Notes under the pieces: generated by a model
The model's input: the letters and a program-made list of their open reading frames with translations, nothing else
Database searches by the model: none
Told to the model about the DNA's origin: nothing
DNA from: Planctomycetaceae bacterium
GTDB lineage: Bacteria > Planctomycetota > Planctomycetia > Pirellulales > UBA1268
Assembly (NCBI GenBank): GCA_002862165.1
Contig: PKCL01000121.1
Coordinates: 1 to 5,159 of the forward strand
Length of the DNA: 5,159 nucleotides
Direction: 5' to 3'
In this document: in pieces, positions 4,293-5,159 of the stretch
How positions within the stretch are numbered: the first letter of the stretch is position 1
How the letters are laid out: each line of letters starts with the position of its first letter
Made by a program: the position numbers and the translations under genes

Positions 4293-5159
4293 ATGAAAGC
4301 CGTGTCCGGAGACGTTATCGAACGACCATCACTCGATGGAGAACTGGTTGGCATTCTCGCGGGCTGGGGACGTTTTCCAATAGCTACCGCTGAAGCAATT
4401 CGCAAGCGTGGTGGCCGGGTGGCAATTTTAACAATCCGATATCATGCTGAAGAATCACTTGAAGAGATAGCGGATGTGTATGGAGAAGTTGGTGTTGCAG
4501 AAATTGGAAAAGCGATTGAATTCTTTCGGCGAAACGGTGTGCGTCGAGCAACTATGGCTGGCAAAATCCATAAAAAGAAACTTTTTTGTCGATTTGGCTG
4601 GCTTCGACACCTTCCTGACTGGCAGGGACTGAAGACATTCTGGCCACATCTTATAAGTCGCAGTAAAGATAACCGTGACGATTCACTTCTTGGAGCAATT
4701 GCCATTGCGTTCGAGAAGTCAGAAATTCGTATTTGTCCAGCAACAGATTTTGCTCCAGAACTTCTTGCTACTGAAGGTGTACTGTCTGGTAAGCCACTAT
4801 CAAAACGCCGGATGTCTGATGTTGTTTTTGGATGGCGACTCGCAAAAGAACTTGGTCGTCTCGATATTGGACAAACAGTTGTGGTGAAAAACCAAGCACC
4901 AATTGCACTTGAAGCAATTGAAGGAACCGATGACTGTATCCGAAGGGCAGGGCAGCTTTGCCGTTCTGGTGGCATGACGGTGGTAAAAGTCGCAAAGCCT
5001 CAACAGGATGAGCGATTTGATATGCCTACCATTGGTATCGGAACACTCCAGTCAATTCGAGCAGCAGGAGGTAAAGTGCTTGTCATTGAGGCTGGAAAAA
5101 CAATTCTTGTTGATCAAGAGCAGATCACTGCATATGCGAGTCGTTGCGGTATTACTGTT
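4293..5159 (+). CDS. lpxI: UDP-2,3-diacylglucosamine diphosphatase LpxI, missing the extreme C-terminus
   Basis: Hydrolyses UDP-2,3-diacylglucosamine to lipid X (2,3-diacylglucosamine 1-phosphate) and UMP, the fourth step of lipid A synthesis; LpxI replaces the unrelated LpxH in many bacteria. The open frame continues past the right edge with 289 codons visible. By comparison with the recalled Caulobacter protein, only about the last ten residues are missing. Matching landmarks are LVGILAGWGRFP at 18-29, TMAGKI at 87-92, DNRDDSLLGAI at 126-136, RLDIGQTVVV at 189-198, ALEAIEGTD at 205-213, and DERFDMPTIG at 239-248, where D243 aligns with the catalytic aspartate (D225 in Caulobacter). No membrane segment is seen. 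An in-frame ATG at 4254 would add 13 mainly basic residues (FQNRRRREA). GAAGGA abuts that ATG with no spacer, so ATG 4293 is preferred, though its own ribosome site is weak. The conserved fold begins only near residue 17. Confidence 0.93.
   Translation, partial: MKAVSGDVIERPSLDGELVGILAGWGRFPIATAEAIRKRGGRVAILTIRYHAEESLEEIADVYGEVGVAEIGKAIEFFRRNGVRRATMAGKIHKKKLFCRFGWLRHLPDWQGLKTFWPHLISRSKDNRDDSLLGAIAIAFEKSEIRICPATDFAPELLATEGVLSGKPLSKRRMSDVVFGWRLAKELGRLDIGQTVVVKNQAPIALEAIEGTDDCIRRAGQLCRSGGMTVVKVAKPQQDERFDMPTIGIGTLQSIRAAGGKVLVIEAGKTILVDQEQITAYASRCGITV

Noticed and set aside
4442..4975. Long minus-strand open frame (177 aa) inside lpxI
   Set aside because: It lies fully antisense to a well-supported lpxI frame, and its translation is Ser/Pro/Arg-rich with no recognisable domain; it is a shadow of the coding strand.

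Overview
The window looks like chromosomal DNA of moderate GC content from a Gram-negative bacterium, most likely a member of Planctomycetota. Three things point there: the particular sigma-70 protein, with a basic N-terminal extension and no visible sigma-3 domain; the lpxD-lpxI pair; and the four-helix membrane protein. The assignment rests on recalled family resemblance, not on a search. I see no mobile element, tRNA, rRNA, CRISPR array or phage gene.

Layout. Positions 1-116 (minus strand) hold the first 38 codons of a photolyase/cryptochrome-like gene of the deoxyribodipyrimidine photolyase-related (Fe-S) family, which runs off the left edge. A divergent intergenic region of about 200 bp carries phased direct repeats. 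All remaining genes read rightward: a sigma-70 family factor (319-1359), an atypical short-chain dehydrogenase/reductase (1407-2135), a small VOC-fold protein (2227-2580), a four-helix membrane protein whose start overlaps the VOC stop (2580-3080), lpxD (3143-4219), and lpxI (4293 to the right edge, lacking only about the last ten residues).

How the genes fit together. LpxD adds the N-linked acyl chain to UDP-3-O-acyl-glucosamine. LpxI hydrolyses UDP-2,3-diacylglucosamine two steps later. The right part of the window is therefore a lipid A biosynthesis segment using the LpxI alternative to LpxH. The VOC and membrane-protein genes are tightly coupled to each other and sit just upstream of lpxD, but nothing in their sequences ties them to lipid A. 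The sigma factor and the SDR are 47 bp apart and could be cotranscribed. The sigma factor also shares its upstream region with the photolyase-like gene, so a link to a light or DNA-damage response is possible but unproven.

There is no evident new defence or mobile system. The most interesting points are: an SDR whose catalytic tyrosine position holds valine and whose glycine motif is one residue short; a divergent sigma factor beside a photolyase-like gene; the phased repeats between those two; and two RNA-structure candidates, one that could mask the lpxD ribosome binding site and a perfect 9-bp hairpin between lpxD and lpxI.
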